From Aureimonas ureilytica DSM 18598 = NBRC 106430 (GTDB lineage: Bacteria; Pseudomonadota; Alphaproteobacteria; Rhizobiales; Rhizobiaceae), in NCBI RefSeq assembly GCF_000382705.1, contig NZ_ARQE01000008.1, positions 190,625-254,624 on the forward strand: a stretch of 64,000 bases of DNA, read 5' to 3'. Position 1 is the first letter of the stretch, and the number at the start of each line of letters is the position of its first letter. A model generated the notes under the pieces. That model did no database searches and was not told where the DNA came from. It saw nothing but the letters and a program-made list of their open reading frames with translations. Below, piece after piece: positions 44,726 through 54,468 of the stretch. The position numbers and the translations under genes are program-made.

Positions 44726-46135
44726 TTATTCCTCGTTCATGCCGCGCTTGAGCTGATCGGTGAGCGGCTTGGTGAGGTAGTTCATCAAGGTGCGTTCGCT
44801 GGTCTTGATCAGCACCTCGGCCGGCATGCCGGCCTGCAACGCGCGGCCCTGGAGCTTCTTCATCTCCTCCGGCGGTGTTTCCACCTGAACCCGGAAATAG
44901 GGTGCGCGGTTGTTCTGTTCGATCCGGTCGCCCGAACGCGACACGACCTTGCCCATGATGACCGGCGTGGTGCGCAGGTCGAGCGCCGAGAAGCGGACCT
45001 CCGCTTCCTGGCCGAGCGTGACGTTGTCGATGTCGAGCGGCGAGACCTGGGCCTCGACGAGGAACTCGCCTTCCTTCGGCGCGATCTCCATCAGCACTTC
45101 GCCCGGCGAGATGACGCCGCCGACCGTGCTGACGACGAGGTTCTGCACGGTGCCGCTCTGCGGCGCGAGGATATCGAGGCGCTTGGAGATGTCGTTGGCG
45201 ACGAAGAGCTGCTGCTGGAGATCGGCGGCGCGCGACTCGGCGTTGCGCAGCTGCGAGACGACGTCCTCGCGGAACTGCTGCTGCGTCTGGATCACCTGCA
45301 TCTGCGCTTCGGAGATCTGCTGCTGGGCGCGGCCGATCTGGGCGGTCACGTCGCCGATCTCGCCGTCGAGCTGCGCGGCGCCGCGCTGCAGTTCCAGAAC
45401 GCGGGACTTGTTCATCAGCCCCTTGCGGAGGAGGCTTTCCAGCGCGTTGAGCTCTTCGCGGATCAGCTTGACCTGCGACTCGCGCGACTTCTTCTGCGCC
45501 TCGAGACCGTCGATCGTGCGCTGGAGCTGCGTCATCTTCTGCTGAAGAAGATCGACGGTGCCCGTCAGGGTCTTCTGGCGCTCGGTGAACTCCTGGCGCT
45601 GACCGGCGAGGATTTCCTGGAGCTTGGGATCGGACTGGCGATCGGTCAGCTCGGCCGGGAAGGCGATGTCTTCCGCGCCGCTCTGCTCGGCGATCAGCCG
45701 CGCCTGAAGCGCGAGCTGCGTGTCGAGCTGCGTGCGAAGCCGGGTGACGGCGGCGTTGGCCTGCGTTTCGTCGAGCGTGATCAGAACGTCGCCCGCGTCG
45801 ACGATCTGGCCTTCGCGCACGTGGATCGACTTGATGATGCCGCCTTCCAGATGCTGCACCGCGCGGCGCTTGCCGGCCAGGATCACCGTGCCGGGCGCGG
45901 CGACCGCGCTGGCGAGCGGCGCCGTGGAGGCCCAGACGCCCGCGCCGAAGAAGGTCACGACGATGATCACGACGCCCGCGAAGATGGGACCGCGCGCCGA
46001 AACCGGTGCGTTGATCACATCGCCGTCCGGGATCTCCTGCGCGCTGTCGCGCTTCAGGATCCGGTCCATGAGGGAGTTGCGCCCCGTCTTGGATTCCAAG
46101 CGGGGCAGGGCGCCCTCGACCGCGTCATTGGTCAT
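44726..46135 (-). CDS. Type I secretion membrane fusion protein, HlyD/PrsE family
   Basis: The 469-residue adaptor has a ~45-residue cytoplasmic N-terminus, one membrane helix (GPIFAGVVIIVVTFFGAGVW, residues ~49-70) and a periplasmic domain with RRAVQHLEGGIIKSIHVREG. A long coiled coil spans ~145-320, and the return segment is LDILAPQSGTVQNLVVSTVG. I prefer ATG 46135 with AAAGG upstream to the ATG seven codons earlier. It follows the ABC gene with an 87-bp gap that holds a hairpin. The last residues (MNYLTKPLTDQLKRGMNEE) are typical of the family. Together with the ABC transporter it would export the S-layer-like protein. Confidence 0.88.
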   Translation of the reverse strand: MTNDAVEGALPRLESKTGRNSLMDRILKRDSAQEIPDGDVINAPVSARGPIFAGVVIIVVTFFGAGVWASTAPLASAVAAPGTVILAGKRRAVQHLEGGIIKSIHVREGQIVDAGDVLITLDETQANAAVTRLRTQLDTQLALQARLIAEQSGAEDIAFPAELTDRQSDPKLQEILAGQRQEFTERQKTLTGTVDLLQQKMTQLQRTIDGLEAQKKSRESQVKLIREELNALESLLRKGLMNKSRVLELQRGAAQLDGEIGDVTAQIGRAQQQISEAQMQVIQTQQQFREDVVSQLRNAESRAADLQQQLFVANDISKRLDILAPQSGTVQNLVVSTVGGVISPGEVLMEIAPKEGEFLVEAQVSPLDIDNVTLGQEAEVRFSALDLRTTPVIMGKVVSRSGDRIEQNNRAPYFRVQVETPPEEMKKLQGRALQAGMPAEVLIKTSERTLMNYLTKPLTDQLKRGMNEE

Positions 46136-46197
46136 GTTGCTTTGCCTTTCTGGCATTGCTGTCGAGCGGGTATCGACACGAAAAGAATGGCGGGACC

Positions 46198-46220
46198 GGG
46201 GCGAAGCGCCCCGATCGGGG
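46198..46220 (-). other. Hairpin between type I ABC and adaptor genes
   Basis: GGGGCG and CGCCCC (46198-46203 and 46207-46212) form a tight stem right after the ABC stop. The neighbouring CCCC-GATC-GGGG (46209-46220, where GATC is at 46213-46216) can pair instead, so two exclusive hairpins are possible. It may tune adaptor expression or stabilise the transcript. Confidence 0.45.
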
Positions 46221-46222
46221 CA

Positions 46223-48151
46223 TCAGCCGTTGGCGCGCGACATATGGGTGACCTGCCCCATGGGCTGGGCCACCGGGGCGGGCGCACCGGCGCGCGGGTT
46301 CAGGCGCTCGATCACGTCGGCCGCCGGGCCGTACATGGTGAGCGTGCCGCCGGTGAACACGGCGAGCTTGTCGACCTCGCTGAGGAGCGAGGCGCGATGC
46401 GAAATCACGATCACCGTGCGGCGCTCGGACTTGGCGATGCGCAGCGCCTGGGCGAGCGCGGCCTCGCCATAGCTGTCGAGGCTGGCGTTCGGCTCGTCGA
46501 GGATGATGATCTTCGGATCGCCGTAGAGCGCGCGGGCGAGACCGATGCGCTGGCGCTGGCCGCCCGACAGGGCGCGGCCGCCTTCGCCGATCTTGGTGTT
46601 GTAGCCGTCGGTGAGCTGCAGGATCATCTCGTGGACGCCCGCCTTCTGCGCGGCCTTCACCACGGCTTCGGCATCGACGGCGGAGAAGCGCGCGATGTTC
46701 TCGGCGATCGTGCCGGCGAAGAGTTCGACGTCCTGCGGCAGGTAGCCGATATGGGGGCCGAGAAGTTCGGCGTGCCAATTGTCGATATCGGCGCCATCGA
46801 GGCGGACATGGCCCGACAGCGGGGCCCAGACGCCGGTCAGCGCCCGGGCGAGCGTCGACTTGCCGGCACCCGAGGGGCCGATCACGCCGACCACTTCGCC
46901 CGGCTGGATCTGCATGTTGACGCTTTTGAGCGTCGCGCTGTTCGAGCCCGGAGGGGCAACGACGAGCTGCTCGAGGCTGATCGCGCCGGTGGGCGCGGGG
47001 AGCGGCATCTTTTCCGGCTCGGGAACGGCGGCTTCGAACATCTTGGTCAGGCGCTCATAGGCCGAGCGCGTCGCCATGAAGCCCTTCCACTGCGCGACGG
47101 CGCTTTCCACCGGAGCGAGCGCGCGGCCCATCATGATGGACGAGGCGATCATCGCGCCGGGCGTGACCTCGGATTCCAGAACCAGATAGGCGCCGACGCC
47201 GAGGATCGCGACCTGAAGCACGGTGCGCACGAATTTCGAGGTGGCGAGGATCAGGCCTGCGCGGTCGCTCGCCTGCGCCTGAAGGCCGAGGGCGCGGTCG
47301 TGCAGCGTGCTCCAGCGCCCGCTCACCGCCTTCATCATGCCGAGCGCATGGATGATCTCGACGTTGCGAAGCGTGGTCGTGACATACTGGTTCGCGCCGA
47401 TCGAGGCGGCCGAGGCTTCCTTGAGGTGGCGGCGCGTCATCAGTTCGTTGGCGAGCGCCAGACCGAAGATCAGAACCGCGCCGACGGTGGCGACGACGCC
47501 GATCCAGAAATGAATCATGTAGCAGACGGCCAGGAAGATCGGCATCCAGGGCGCGTCGCAGAAGGTGATGATGCCGCCGCCGGTGAGGAACTCGCGAACC
47601 GTGTCGAGATCGCGCACGGGCTGGGAATAGCCGCCGCCGGGCGAGCGGAGATGGCCGCGGAACGAGGTCGAGAAGACGTTCTGGCCGATGAACTTGTCGA
47701 AGCGGGCGCCGGTGCGCACCAGGACGCGCGAGCGGATCGATTCCAGCGCGGCGTAGACGACCAGAAGACCGACGGCCAGGAGCGTGACCATGACCAGGGT
47801 CACTTCCGAGCGGCTCGCCAGAACCCGGTCATAGACCTGGATCATGTAGAGCGGGCTGACGAACATCAGCAAGTTGATGAAAAAGCTAAATAAAACGACG
47901 AAGAGGAAATTGCTTTTGCAAACCGCGAACGCCTTGCCAAGCACCGATGTCTTGTTCGAGATATAAGACACTAACCGAGCCCTCATTCGGCCCGACGGAT
48001 CGAGGCCACTTAGGAAATTTGATTGACGCCAACTCTTTCGGGGCGTGAACCCTATGGGGCTCCGCTCGGGCTCGGCCGGCTGATCTCGGACAGGTGCGCC
48101 GGTGAACGGCTGGAACGGATCATGGACGAACTCGCTTTCGTTCCGCTGCAC
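46223..48151 (-). CDS. Type I secretion ABC transporter, PrtD/PrsD-like permease-ATPase
   Basis: The protein has a membrane domain with FLFVVLFSFFINLLMFVSPL and MVTLLAVGLLVVYAALESIR, then an ABC ATPase. Walker A is GPSGAGKST near residue 422, the signature LSGGQRQR near 525, and Walker B IIILDEPNASLD. It would export proteins by the type I route with the adaptor downstream. Its start is uncertain: the GTG at 48151 gives 642 residues, and an ATG at 47986 gives 587, closer to typical length. Neither has a clear ribosome binding site. The likely substrate is the S-layer-like protein 5 kb away, although the RTX-like protein near 1 kb is also possible. Confidence 0.85.
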   Translation of the reverse strand: MQRNESEFVHDPFQPFTGAPVRDQPAEPERSPIGFTPRKSWRQSNFLSGLDPSGRMRARLVSYISNKTSVLGKAFAVCKSNFLFVVLFSFFINLLMFVSPLYMIQVYDRVLASRSEVTLVMVTLLAVGLLVVYAALESIRSRVLVRTGARFDKFIGQNVFSTSFRGHLRSPGGGYSQPVRDLDTVREFLTGGGIITFCDAPWMPIFLAVCYMIHFWIGVVATVGAVLIFGLALANELMTRRHLKEASAASIGANQYVTTTLRNVEIIHALGMMKAVSGRWSTLHDRALGLQAQASDRAGLILATSKFVRTVLQVAILGVGAYLVLESEVTPGAMIASSIMMGRALAPVESAVAQWKGFMATRSAYERLTKMFEAAVPEPEKMPLPAPTGAISLEQLVVAPPGSNSATLKSVNMQIQPGEVVGVIGPSGAGKSTLARALTGVWAPLSGHVRLDGADIDNWHAELLGPHIGYLPQDVELFAGTIAENIARFSAVDAEAVVKAAQKAGVHEMILQLTDGYNTKIGEGGRALSGGQRQRIGLARALYGDPKIIILDEPNASLDSYGEAALAQALRIAKSERRTVIVISHRASLLSEVDKLAVFTGGTLTMYGPAADVIERLNPRAGAPAPVAQPMGQVTHMSRANG

Positions 48152-48465
48152 TCGCGCCGGACAGGCTTCGCGGACTCGTAACCTTTACGACCCATGCCGC
48201 ATAACACAATTCGACCACTCGTAGAAAGGGAGGCCTTCCCGTCTCCCGCATGGCCGGGATAGTGAGGCCGAATTGAGGCACGGATCGTCGCATGGACCCA
48301 TTGAACCGCATTAAGATTTAACGAACCAACAACTGCGAGTTACAATTCCAGTCAATATCCCTTCCCGCGCGGCCGGGAGGAGCGACGCTTGCGGCGCCGG
48401 ACGTCTTGCCGTCTCCTGTCGGCCGCGCCAGCCCGAACGGCGCGAGAAAAGGGATTCGGCAGCGC
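48152..48465. other. Divergent intergenic region
   Basis: This 314-bp stretch lies between the minus-strand ABC transporter and the plus-strand acetyltransferase. The part from 48300 to 48360 is AT-rich and likely holds promoter DNA. If the ABC gene starts at 47986 the region is 165 bp longer. No supported gene or RNA is visible. Confidence 0.45.
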
Positions 48466-49161
48466 ATGAAGGCCTGGTTCACCGTGACACCGACAACGGA
48501 GCGCCTCCGGGCGGAGGGCCGTCTGGACCTCGGCGAGCACAGCTACGGGTCTCCCGAAATTCTCTGGTGGGGCGAGGATGCGCGCCTCTCGATCGGACGT
48601 TTCACCTCGATCGCGGACGGGGTCACGATTCTGCTCGGCGGCAATCATCGGCCCGACTGGATCACGACCTACCCGTTTTCCGCCTTCGAGGACTGGCCGA
48701 GCGCTGCGGCCATTCCGGGTCACCCGGCCACGAAAGGCGATGTGCGGATCGGCAACGATGTATGGATCGGCAATGGCGCCCTGATCCTGTCGGGCGTCAC
48801 CATCGGCGACGGGGCGGTGATCGCGGCGCGCGCGGTGGTCGCCCGCGACGTGCCGCCTTACGCGATCGTGGGCGGCAATCCCGCGCGCCTCATTCGCTAT
48901 CGCTTCGATCCCCACACCATCGCCGCGCTTCTGCGGAGCGCCTGGTGGACCTGGCCGCCCGAGCGCATCGAGGCGGCGATGCCGCTTCTGATGAATTCCG
49001 ATACGACCCGCTTCCTCGAAATGGCGGGGGAAGGCTCCGTTGCGAGGGGGGAACCGGGGCGCGAGACGACGCCACCGGCGGCAAGGCTCGGGTTGCGCAC
49101 GCGTATCAGCGATGGTCTCCGGCGCCTCGCCGACCGGCTGGCCGGGTCCCGGCCGTCGTGA
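48466..49161 (+). CDS. Hexapeptide-repeat acetyltransferase, CatB/Vat-like
   Basis: The 231-residue protein has a left-handed beta-helix of hexapeptide repeats. [34 protein letters not shown] and [20 protein letters not shown] lead into [20 protein letters not shown] and [13 protein letters not shown]. These match xenobiotic or sugar O-acetyltransferases. The His in GGNHRPD corresponds to the catalytic histidine of the family. Near the surface locus it probably acetylates a sugar. I start at ATG 48466 because the upstream extension would need a TTG. No strong ribosome binding site is seen. Confidence 0.8.
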   Translation: MKAWFTVTPTTERLRAEGRLDLGEHSYGSPEILWWGEDARLSIGRFTSIADGVTILLGGNHRPDWITTYPFSAFEDWPSAAAIPGHPATKGDVRIGNDVWIGNGALILSGVTIGDGAVIAARAVVARDVPPYAIVGGNPARLIRYRFDPHTIAALLRSAWWTWPPERIEAAMPLLMNSDTTRFLEMAGEGSVARGEPGRETTPPAARLGLRTRISDGLRRLADRLAGSRPS

Positions 49162-49204
49162 GGACGGCGAGGACCTGAGCACCTCGACCATCCCCAACGA
49201 AAAA

Positions 49205-49235
49205 CGCCCTTGCCGGGGGAGGACCGGCAAGGGCG
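49205..49235 (-). terminator. Terminator of the DUF1127 gene
   Basis: CGCCCTTGCCGG (49205-49216) and its exact complement (49224-49235) form a 12-pair stem with a seven-base loop. On the minus strand it runs into TTTTTCG. It lies 87 bp after the DUF1127 stop. Confidence 0.85.
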
Positions 49236-49321
49236 TCAGGGGTAAGCCGGCGGTGGGAGGAACCGTTCGGCTTGAACGCCTCGGCCGGGGGAGGACCGGC
49301 GGAAGCGAAAGGGTGAAACTG

Positions 49322-49465
49322 TTAGCGGACCGACTGGCGGGCGATGGCCGGGATGTCGGCGCGCGAGATGCCGAGGTCGGAGAGTTCGCGCTGCGACAGG
49401 CGATTCAGTTCGGCGGCCGTGTTGCGATACTGGCGCCAGTTGCTGAAGGAGCGAGCGAGGGACAT
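49322..49465 (-). CDS. DUF1127 small protein
   Basis: This 47-residue protein (MSLARSFSNWRQYRNTAAEL, NRLSQRELSDLGISRADIPA, ending IARQSVR) is a full DUF1127 domain, with the conserved W-R-x-Y-R and L-x-x-L-x-x-R-E-L-x-D-L-G-I-x-R-x-D-I pattern. AAAGGA lies eight bases before the ATG, and a strong terminator follows. Such Arg-rich proteins are common in Rhizobiales; in some species they bind RNA or affect phosphate and small-RNA metabolism. The role here is unknown. It is a single-gene unit. Confidence 0.9.
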   Translation of the reverse strand: MSLARSFSNWRQYRNTAAELNRLSQRELSDLGISRADIPAIARQSVR

Positions 49466-49716
49466 GGGATCTTCCTTTGGTGCCGGCCTCTCATCGGTGG
49501 TGGCCGGTGTTTGTCTGTTCTTCCGATGGGGAGAACCTACGCCTCGTCAGCCCTTCGCAGTAGCGCAAAGCCTGAAAGGCAGCTCTGCGTTTCCTGGATA
49601 TGTCCCTGACGCGGAGCCGGTTTGCGCTGTGGGAATGGCCGGTTACGAAAACATGAACGGCGGCGAGCGCCGCTCCGGGGTGCCGCGCCCTACCTTCCTG
49701 TGACGAAGGAGGCCCC

Positions 49717-49920
49717 ATGACCCGATCGTCCAAACCGCTCAATCGCCGCCGAGGTTCGACCTGGATGGTTGTGACCGCCGCCATCGTCCTCGTCGTCGCG
49801 GTGGTGGCCTTCTATTCGGGCGGCGGCGGGCCCTCCGTCTCCGTCGGGACCGGCGGCGGCGAAACACCGGAAAAGGGCTCGCGGGCGCCGATTCCGACCG
49901 GCCCTGTTCCCGCCAACTGA
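49717..49920 (+). CDS. Small single-pass membrane protein
   Basis: The 67-residue product has a basic N-terminus ([11 protein letters not shown]), one membrane helix ([20 protein letters not shown]) and a short Gly/Pro-rich tail ([20 protein letters not shown]). An excellent ribosome binding site, AAGGAGG, precedes the ATG by six bases, so it is expressed. The basic end should face the cytoplasm and the tail the periplasm. I recognise no family. Confidence 0.75.
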   Translation: MTRSSKPLNRRRGSTWMVVTAAIVLVVAVVAFYSGGGGPSVSVGTGGGETPEKGSRAPIPTGPVPAN

Positions 49921-50071
49921 TCCCACACGCCCGTTCGCAGACGAATGGGAACGGAACGGATCGCGCGCCGATCGATTGAATCGGCACTCTTCTCGCATGT
50001 GCGAAGGCCGGGCGGGAAGGTCGCCCGAGCGGCGAACCCCTGCACCATCACGGGATGAAAGACGCACCGCC

Positions 50072-51799
50072 ATGAGCCAGTCCATCGCCGATCTCTTCGT
50101 CGCCACGCTGAAATCGGCGGGCGTCGAGCGAATCTGGGGCGTCACCGGCGACAGCCTCAACGCATTGAACGACAGCCTGCGCCGCGACGGAACGATCCAG
50201 TGGATGCACACGCGCCACGAGGAGGTCGCGGCCTTCGCGGCCGGCGCCGAAGCCGCCGCGACGGGCCAGCTCGCCGTCTGCGCGGGAAGCTGCGGGCCGG
50301 GCAATCTCCATCTCATCAACGGCCTGTTCGACTGCCAGCGCAACCGGACGCCGGTTCTGGCCATCGCCGCGCATATTCCCTCCAGCGAGATCGGGCTCAC
50401 CTACTTTCAGGAAACGCATCCGACCGAGCTGTTTCGCGAATGCAGCCATTTCTGCGAGATGCTCCAGACGCCCGAGCAGATGCCCGAACTCCTGCACCGC
50501 GCCATGCGCACGGCCCTCGGCGAGCGCGGCGTCGTGGTCATCGTGGTGCCGGGCGACGTCGCGCTGAAGCCCGCGCCATCGGGCGCGAGCGAGACCTTTC
50601 CCAGGCTCGCCGCGCCCCGCCTCGTGCCGGCCGCCGGCGAGATCGACCGGTTGGCCGCGCTTCTCAATGCCTCCGGCGCCGTCACGCTCCTGTGCGGGGC
50701 CGGCGTCGCGGGCGCGCATGACGAGGTCGTGGCGCTCGCCGAAGCCCTGCAGGCGCCGATCGTCCATGCCTATCGCGGCAAGGAATGGATCGAATGGGAC
50801 AATCCGTTCGATGTCGGCATGACCGGCCTCATCGGCTTCTCGTCGGGCTATCACGCGATGATGGAGTGCGACACGCTCCTGATGCTCGGCACCGACTTTC
50901 CCTATCGCAACTTCTATCCCAAGAAGGCCACCGTCGCGCAGATCGACCGCGATCCGGGCGCGCTCGGCCGGCGCACGCCGATCGCGCTCGGCCTCGTCGC
51001 CGACGTGCGCGAAGCGGCCGAACAGCTTCTGCCGCGCATTGCGCCCGGCCGCGACGGGGCGTTCCTCGCCTCCGCGCGCGAGCATTACCGCAAGGCCCGC
51101 GAAGGGCTCGACGCGCTCGCGACGCCGCGCGAGGGCGACGAGCCGCTCCATCCCCAATATGTGGCGAAGGTCATCGATCGTCTCGCCGCGCCCGACGCCG
51201 CCTTCACCGCCGATGTCGGCACGCCCGCCGTCTGGGCCGCGCGCTATCTCACGATGAACGGCCGTCGACGCCTCGTCGGCTCGTTCAACCACGGCTCCAT
51301 GGCCAATGCCATGCCACAGGCGCTGGGCCTCCAGGCGGCGGAGCCCGGGCGGCAGGTCGTGTCGCTCTCGGGCGACGGGGGTCTCACCATGCTGATGGGC
51401 GATCTCCTGACCGCCAGCCAGATGAAGCTGCCGATCAAGATCGTCGTCTTCAACAACGGAACGCTCGGCTTCGTGGAACTGGAGCAGAAGGCGGCGGGCT
51501 ATGTGGACACCAATGTCGCGCTCCGTTCGGCGGATTTTGCGGCGATCGCGCGCGAGATGGGCTTTCTCGGGTTGCGCGTGACACGCTCGGACGCGCTGGA
51601 AGGCGCGCTGACAGCGGCCTTCGCCCATGACGGGCCGGCGTTGGTGGATGTCGTCACCGAAAAGCTGGAACTCGCCCTGCCGCCGAAGATCCAGATCGCG
51701 CAGGCCGCCGGCTTCAGCCTGTATTCGCTGCGCGCCATCATGAACGGGCGCGGCGACGAGGTGGTGGAACTCGCCGACGCCAATCTCTTCCGTCGATAG
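50072..51799 (+). CDS. poxB: Pyruvate dehydrogenase (quinone), PoxB-like
   Basis: The 575-residue protein belongs to the ThDP-dependent enzymes that oxidise pyruvate to acetate and CO2 and pass electrons to quinone. The N-terminus ([40 protein letters not shown], then [12 protein letters not shown]) holds the activating Glu. The ThDP-binding motif is [20 protein letters not shown] through [13 protein letters not shown]. The C-terminus ([20 protein letters not shown]) is close to the end of E. coli PoxB, where the membrane-binding segment lies. It starts at ATG 50072 because the family begins [10 protein letters not shown]. It stands alone; a related acetolactate synthase or oxalyl decarboxylase is less likely given the C-terminus. 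Confidence 0.85.
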   Translation: MSQSIADLFVATLKSAGVERIWGVTGDSLNALNDSLRRDGTIQWMHTRHEEVAAFAAGAEAAATGQLAVCAGSCGPGNLHLINGLFDCQRNRTPVLAIAAHIPSSEIGLTYFQETHPTELFRECSHFCEMLQTPEQMPELLHRAMRTALGERGVVVIVVPGDVALKPAPSGASETFPRLAAPRLVPAAGEIDRLAALLNASGAVTLLCGAGVAGAHDEVVALAEALQAPIVHAYRGKEWIEWDNPFDVGMTGLIGFSSGYHAMMECDTLLMLGTDFPYRNFYPKKATVAQIDRDPGALGRRTPIALGLVADVREAAEQLLPRIAPGRDGAFLASAREHYRKAREGLDALATPREGDEPLHPQYVAKVIDRLAAPDAAFTADVGTPAVWAARYLTMNGRRRLVGSFNHGSMANAMPQALGLQAAEPGRQVVSLSGDGGLTMLMGDLLTASQMKLPIKIVVFNNGTLGFVELEQKAAGYVDTNVALRSADFAAIAREMGFLGLRVTRSDALEGALTAAFAHDGPALVDVVTEKLELALPPKIQIAQAAGFSLYSLRAIMNGRGDEVVELADANLFRR

Positions 51800-51924
51800 C
51801 GCGGGCGGCGAGGCGGCGGGCGCATCTCACCTCGCCCCCTAGGCCGGCGGCGTTGTCCGCGCGGCGCGGCTTCTATAGGGTCCGGCGGCATTGCCGCCGG
51901 CTCATCTTTCCATCGAGGTTTCGC

Positions 51925-52275
51925 TTGTTTCTGAGGTTCATGTCCGTGGGCGTGGTGAACACCGCGATCCACTGGACCGCCTTCGCCCTGTTCGTCTGGT
52001 TCGGGGCCTCGCAGGCGCTCGCCAATCTCCTGGCCTTCTCGCTGGCGGTGACCTTCTCCTTCTTCGCCAACGCGCGCTGGACCTTCGAGGCGCGCTCGAC
52101 GCTGACGCGCTACCTCCTTTATGTCGGTTTCATGGGCGCGCTCGCGACGCTCACCGGCTGGGCGGCGGATCGCGCCCATCTGCACCCGCTCGTCACGCTG
52201 GTTGGCTTTTCGGCGATCAGTCTAGTATGTGGCTACGCATACTCGCGCTTCGTCGTCTTCAAGGTTTCGAAATGA
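51925..52275 (+). CDS. GtrA-family flippase-like membrane protein
   Basis: The 116-residue protein has four predicted membrane helices and the GtrA pattern [20 protein letters not shown], then [20 protein letters not shown] followed by F, and [19 protein letters not shown]. GtrA proteins are thought to flip polyprenyl-phosphate-glucose across the inner membrane. I use TTG 51925, with GAGG eight to nine bases upstream and a family-like N-terminus; an ATG at 51940 is the alternative, but GAGG is too close to it. Its stop overlaps the GtrB-like gene (ATGA). Confidence 0.82.
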   Translation: MFLRFMSVGVVNTAIHWTAFALFVWFGASQALANLLAFSLAVTFSFFANARWTFEARSTLTRYLLYVGFMGALATLTGWAADRAHLHPLVTLVGFSAISLVCGYAYSRFVVFKVSK

Positions 52276-53198
52276 AGATCAGCCTCGTCGTTCCCGTGTT
52301 CAACGAGGAGGAGACGGTCGACCTCTTCCATCGCACGGTGCGCGAGCATTTCGCGAACGCGCCCTTCGAGGTCGAGATCGTCTTCGTGGACGATGGCAGC
52401 CGCGACCGCACGCCCGAGATCGTCGCGGCGCTGGCCGAGGCCGATCCGCTCGTCGTTCCGATCCGCTTCACCCGCAATTTCGGCAAGGAGCCCGCGCTGA
52501 TCGCCGGGATCGAACACGCGTCCGGCGACGCGGTGATCCCGATCGACGTCGATCTCCAGGACCCGATCGAGGTCGTCCCGCTCCTGATCGAGAAATGGCA
52601 GGAAGGCGCGGACATCGTGCTTGCCAAGCGCGTCGACCGCTCGTCCGACACGCATCTGAAGCGGCAGACCGCCGAGATGTTCTATCGGCTGCACAATCGC
52701 ATCAGCAAGCCGAAGATCGAGGAGAATGTCGGCGACTTCCGCCTTCTCTCGCGCCCCGTTGTGGAAACCCTGAAGCTGATGCGCGAGCGCAATCTCTTCA
52801 TGAAGGGCATCCTGAGCTGGGTCGGCGGCGAGGTCGCGATCGTCGAATACACGCGCGCCGAGCGCACGGCCGGCACCTCGAAGTTCAACGGCTGGGCGCT
52901 GTGGAACCTCGCGCTGGAAGGCATCACCTCCTTCTCCACCGTGCCCTTGCGCATGTGGACCTATATCGGCCTGACGGTGGCGGGCTTCGCCTTCGTCTAC
53001 GGCGTCTGGATGATCGTGGACAAGATCATCTGGGGCAATGCCGTGCCGGGCTATCCGTCGCTTCTCGTGTCGATCCTGTTTCTCGGCGGCATCCAGCTCA
53101 TCGGCATCGGCGTCCTCGGCGAATATATCGGGCGCATCTATATCGAGACCAAGCAGCGCCCTCGCTACGTGATCCGAACCGAGCGCAGCCAGCGTTAG
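52272..53198 (+). CDS. GtrB/DPM1-like polyprenyl-phosphate glycosyltransferase
   Basis: This 308-residue GT2 enzyme starts [20 protein letters not shown] and has the metal and nucleotide-sugar motifs [20 protein letters not shown], then [20 protein letters not shown] and [16 protein letters not shown]. Two C-terminal membrane helices (~235-260 and ~270-298) are typical of GtrB. It would charge undecaprenyl phosphate with a sugar such as glucose, and GtrA would flip the product for periplasmic glycosylation of surface polysaccharide. Overlap with gtrA-like upstream supports joint function. No third gene (a GtrC glucosyltransferase) follows. Confidence 0.9.
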   Translation: MKISLVVPVFNEEETVDLFHRTVREHFANAPFEVEIVFVDDGSRDRTPEIVAALAEADPLVVPIRFTRNFGKEPALIAGIEHASGDAVIPIDVDLQDPIEVVPLLIEKWQEGADIVLAKRVDRSSDTHLKRQTAEMFYRLHNRISKPKIEENVGDFRLLSRPVVETLKLMRERNLFMKGILSWVGGEVAIVEYTRAERTAGTSKFNGWALWNLALEGITSFSTVPLRMWTYIGLTVAGFAFVYGVWMIVDKIIWGNAVPGYPSLLVSILFLGGIQLIGIGVLGEYIGRIYIETKQRPRYVIRTERSQR

Positions 53199-53324
53199 CC
53201 CCAGCGCGGGCGCCAGGAGACGGCGCGCCGATTGCCTGCGAGGCCCGGATCGGCCTATCCCTCTCCCTGCCCGGCGAGGGGTCGCCGGGGTGAGGCATTG
53301 CGGGCGCGGGGAGTGGAAGCGGCC

Positions 53325-54185
53325 ATGAGCAAGACGGGTCCGGTCGAGACGATCGACAGCCACCAGCATTTCTGGCGCCTGTCGCGCGGCGACTATGGCT
53401 GGCTGAACGAGGAGGGCGTCGCCGCGATCCGGCGCGATTTCCTGCCCGAGGATCTCGCGCCGCTTCTTCGGCGCACCGGCGTCGCGCGCACGATCGCGGT
53501 TCAGGCGGCCGAAACGGAAGCCGAAACCGACTTCCTTCTGGCGCTCGCCGAACAAACGCCCTTCATCGCCGGCGTGGTCGGCTGGCTCGACATGGAAAGC
53601 GAGTTCTTCGCCGAGCGCCTCGCCCAATACGCCGCCAACCCGCTCTTCGTCGGGCTGCGGCCGGTTCTGCAGGGCCTGTCGGACGAGCGCTACATCCTGC
53701 GCCCCGTCGTTCTCGACAATCTGCGCCGCGTCGCCGACAGCGGCCTCGCCTTCGACTTTCTGACCTTTCCTCGTCATCTGCCGCATGTGGCCAAGGCGCT
53801 GGAAGCGGTCCCGGGCCTGCGCGCGGTGGTGGACCACATCTCCAAACCCGCGATCGCCGAAGGCCGGCTCGACCCCTGGCGCGACGACATCGCGGCGGTG
53901 GCCGCCTTTCCGAACGTCTCGTGCAAACTGTCGGGCCTCGTCACGGAAGCCGCGCCCGACTGGCAGCTCGAACACCTCCGCCCCTATGTCGATCATGTCG
54001 CCGCGATCTTCGGGGAGGACCGGCTTCTTTTCGGCAGCGACTGGCCGGTGGCGACGCTCTCCGCCTCCTATGGCGAGGTCATCCACGCCGCGCGCGCCCT
54101 TCTCAGCCCGCATTTCGGGCCGGACGGCATGGCGAAGATCTTCGGCGGCAACGCCGCGCGCTTCTATCGCGTGACCGCGCGGTAA
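53325..54185 (+). CDS. Amidohydrolase-2 family lactonase/hydrolase
   Basis: The 286-residue protein has the amidohydrolase motifs: IDSHQHFWRLSRGDYGWLNE at the start, GLRPVLQG, VVDHISKPAI, then NVSCKLSGLVTE and, near residue 232, LLFGSDWPVATLSASYGEV. These match the L-fuconolactonase/L-rhamnono-lactonase group, which open sugar lactones; a related PDC-type hydrolase is possible. The ATG at 53325 is chosen over a longer frame because the motif starts ten residues later. It may belong to sugar catabolism, but no dehydrogenase is next to it. Confidence 0.82.
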   Translation: MSKTGPVETIDSHQHFWRLSRGDYGWLNEEGVAAIRRDFLPEDLAPLLRRTGVARTIAVQAAETEAETDFLLALAEQTPFIAGVVGWLDMESEFFAERLAQYAANPLFVGLRPVLQGLSDERYILRPVVLDNLRRVADSGLAFDFLTFPRHLPHVAKALEAVPGLRAVVDHISKPAIAEGRLDPWRDDIAAVAAFPNVSCKLSGLVTEAAPDWQLEHLRPYVDHVAAIFGEDRLLFGSDWPVATLSASYGEVIHAARALLSPHFGPDGMAKIFGGNAARFYRVTAR

Positions 54186-54376
54186 GGCGCGAGAAAGCCT
54201 GACCGGCGGCGCACCCGATCCGCCGCCCGCCCTTGCGCGACCAGCCGCCCGATTCGGGCACGGCCTGACCTTCGAACATTGCCCCGCCCCCGGCGAGCCC
54301 TCGCGCTCCGCCGGGCGCTTTTGCATGGGAAAAACCACCGCCGCGCGCCGTCCTCACACCTCTGTGTGACAGGTCG

Positions 54377-54446
54377 TTGACAAGGCCTGCGACATCCGCC
54401 TCTATAGCCTTGTCCGAAACAACGAACACGTGTCCGTTATAGCGGA
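54377..54446 (+). promoter_or_regulatory. Promoter and candidate IclR operator upstream of ridA
   Basis: TTGACA at 54377-54382 is a perfect -35 hexamer. A TATA-containing stretch (TCTATAGC, 54401-54408) lies at 18-20 bp spacing and could be the -10. Just downstream, TCCG-N6-CGGA at 54433-54446 is an inverted repeat and sits where a repressor would block transcription. Binding by the IclR protein of this operon is inference. Confidence 0.55.
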
Positions 54447-54468
54447 TATCTGACGAGAGGAAGCGATC

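Noticed and set aside
44651..47893. 1080-residue plus-strand open frame
   Set aside because: Antisense shadow of the type I secretion ABC and adaptor genes; its protein has no recognisable motif.
49212..49302. 17-bp direct repeat (49212-49228 and 49286-49302)
   Set aside because: One copy is part of the DUF1127 terminator and the other is a lone GC-rich copy. Two copies are not enough to argue an attachment site or array.
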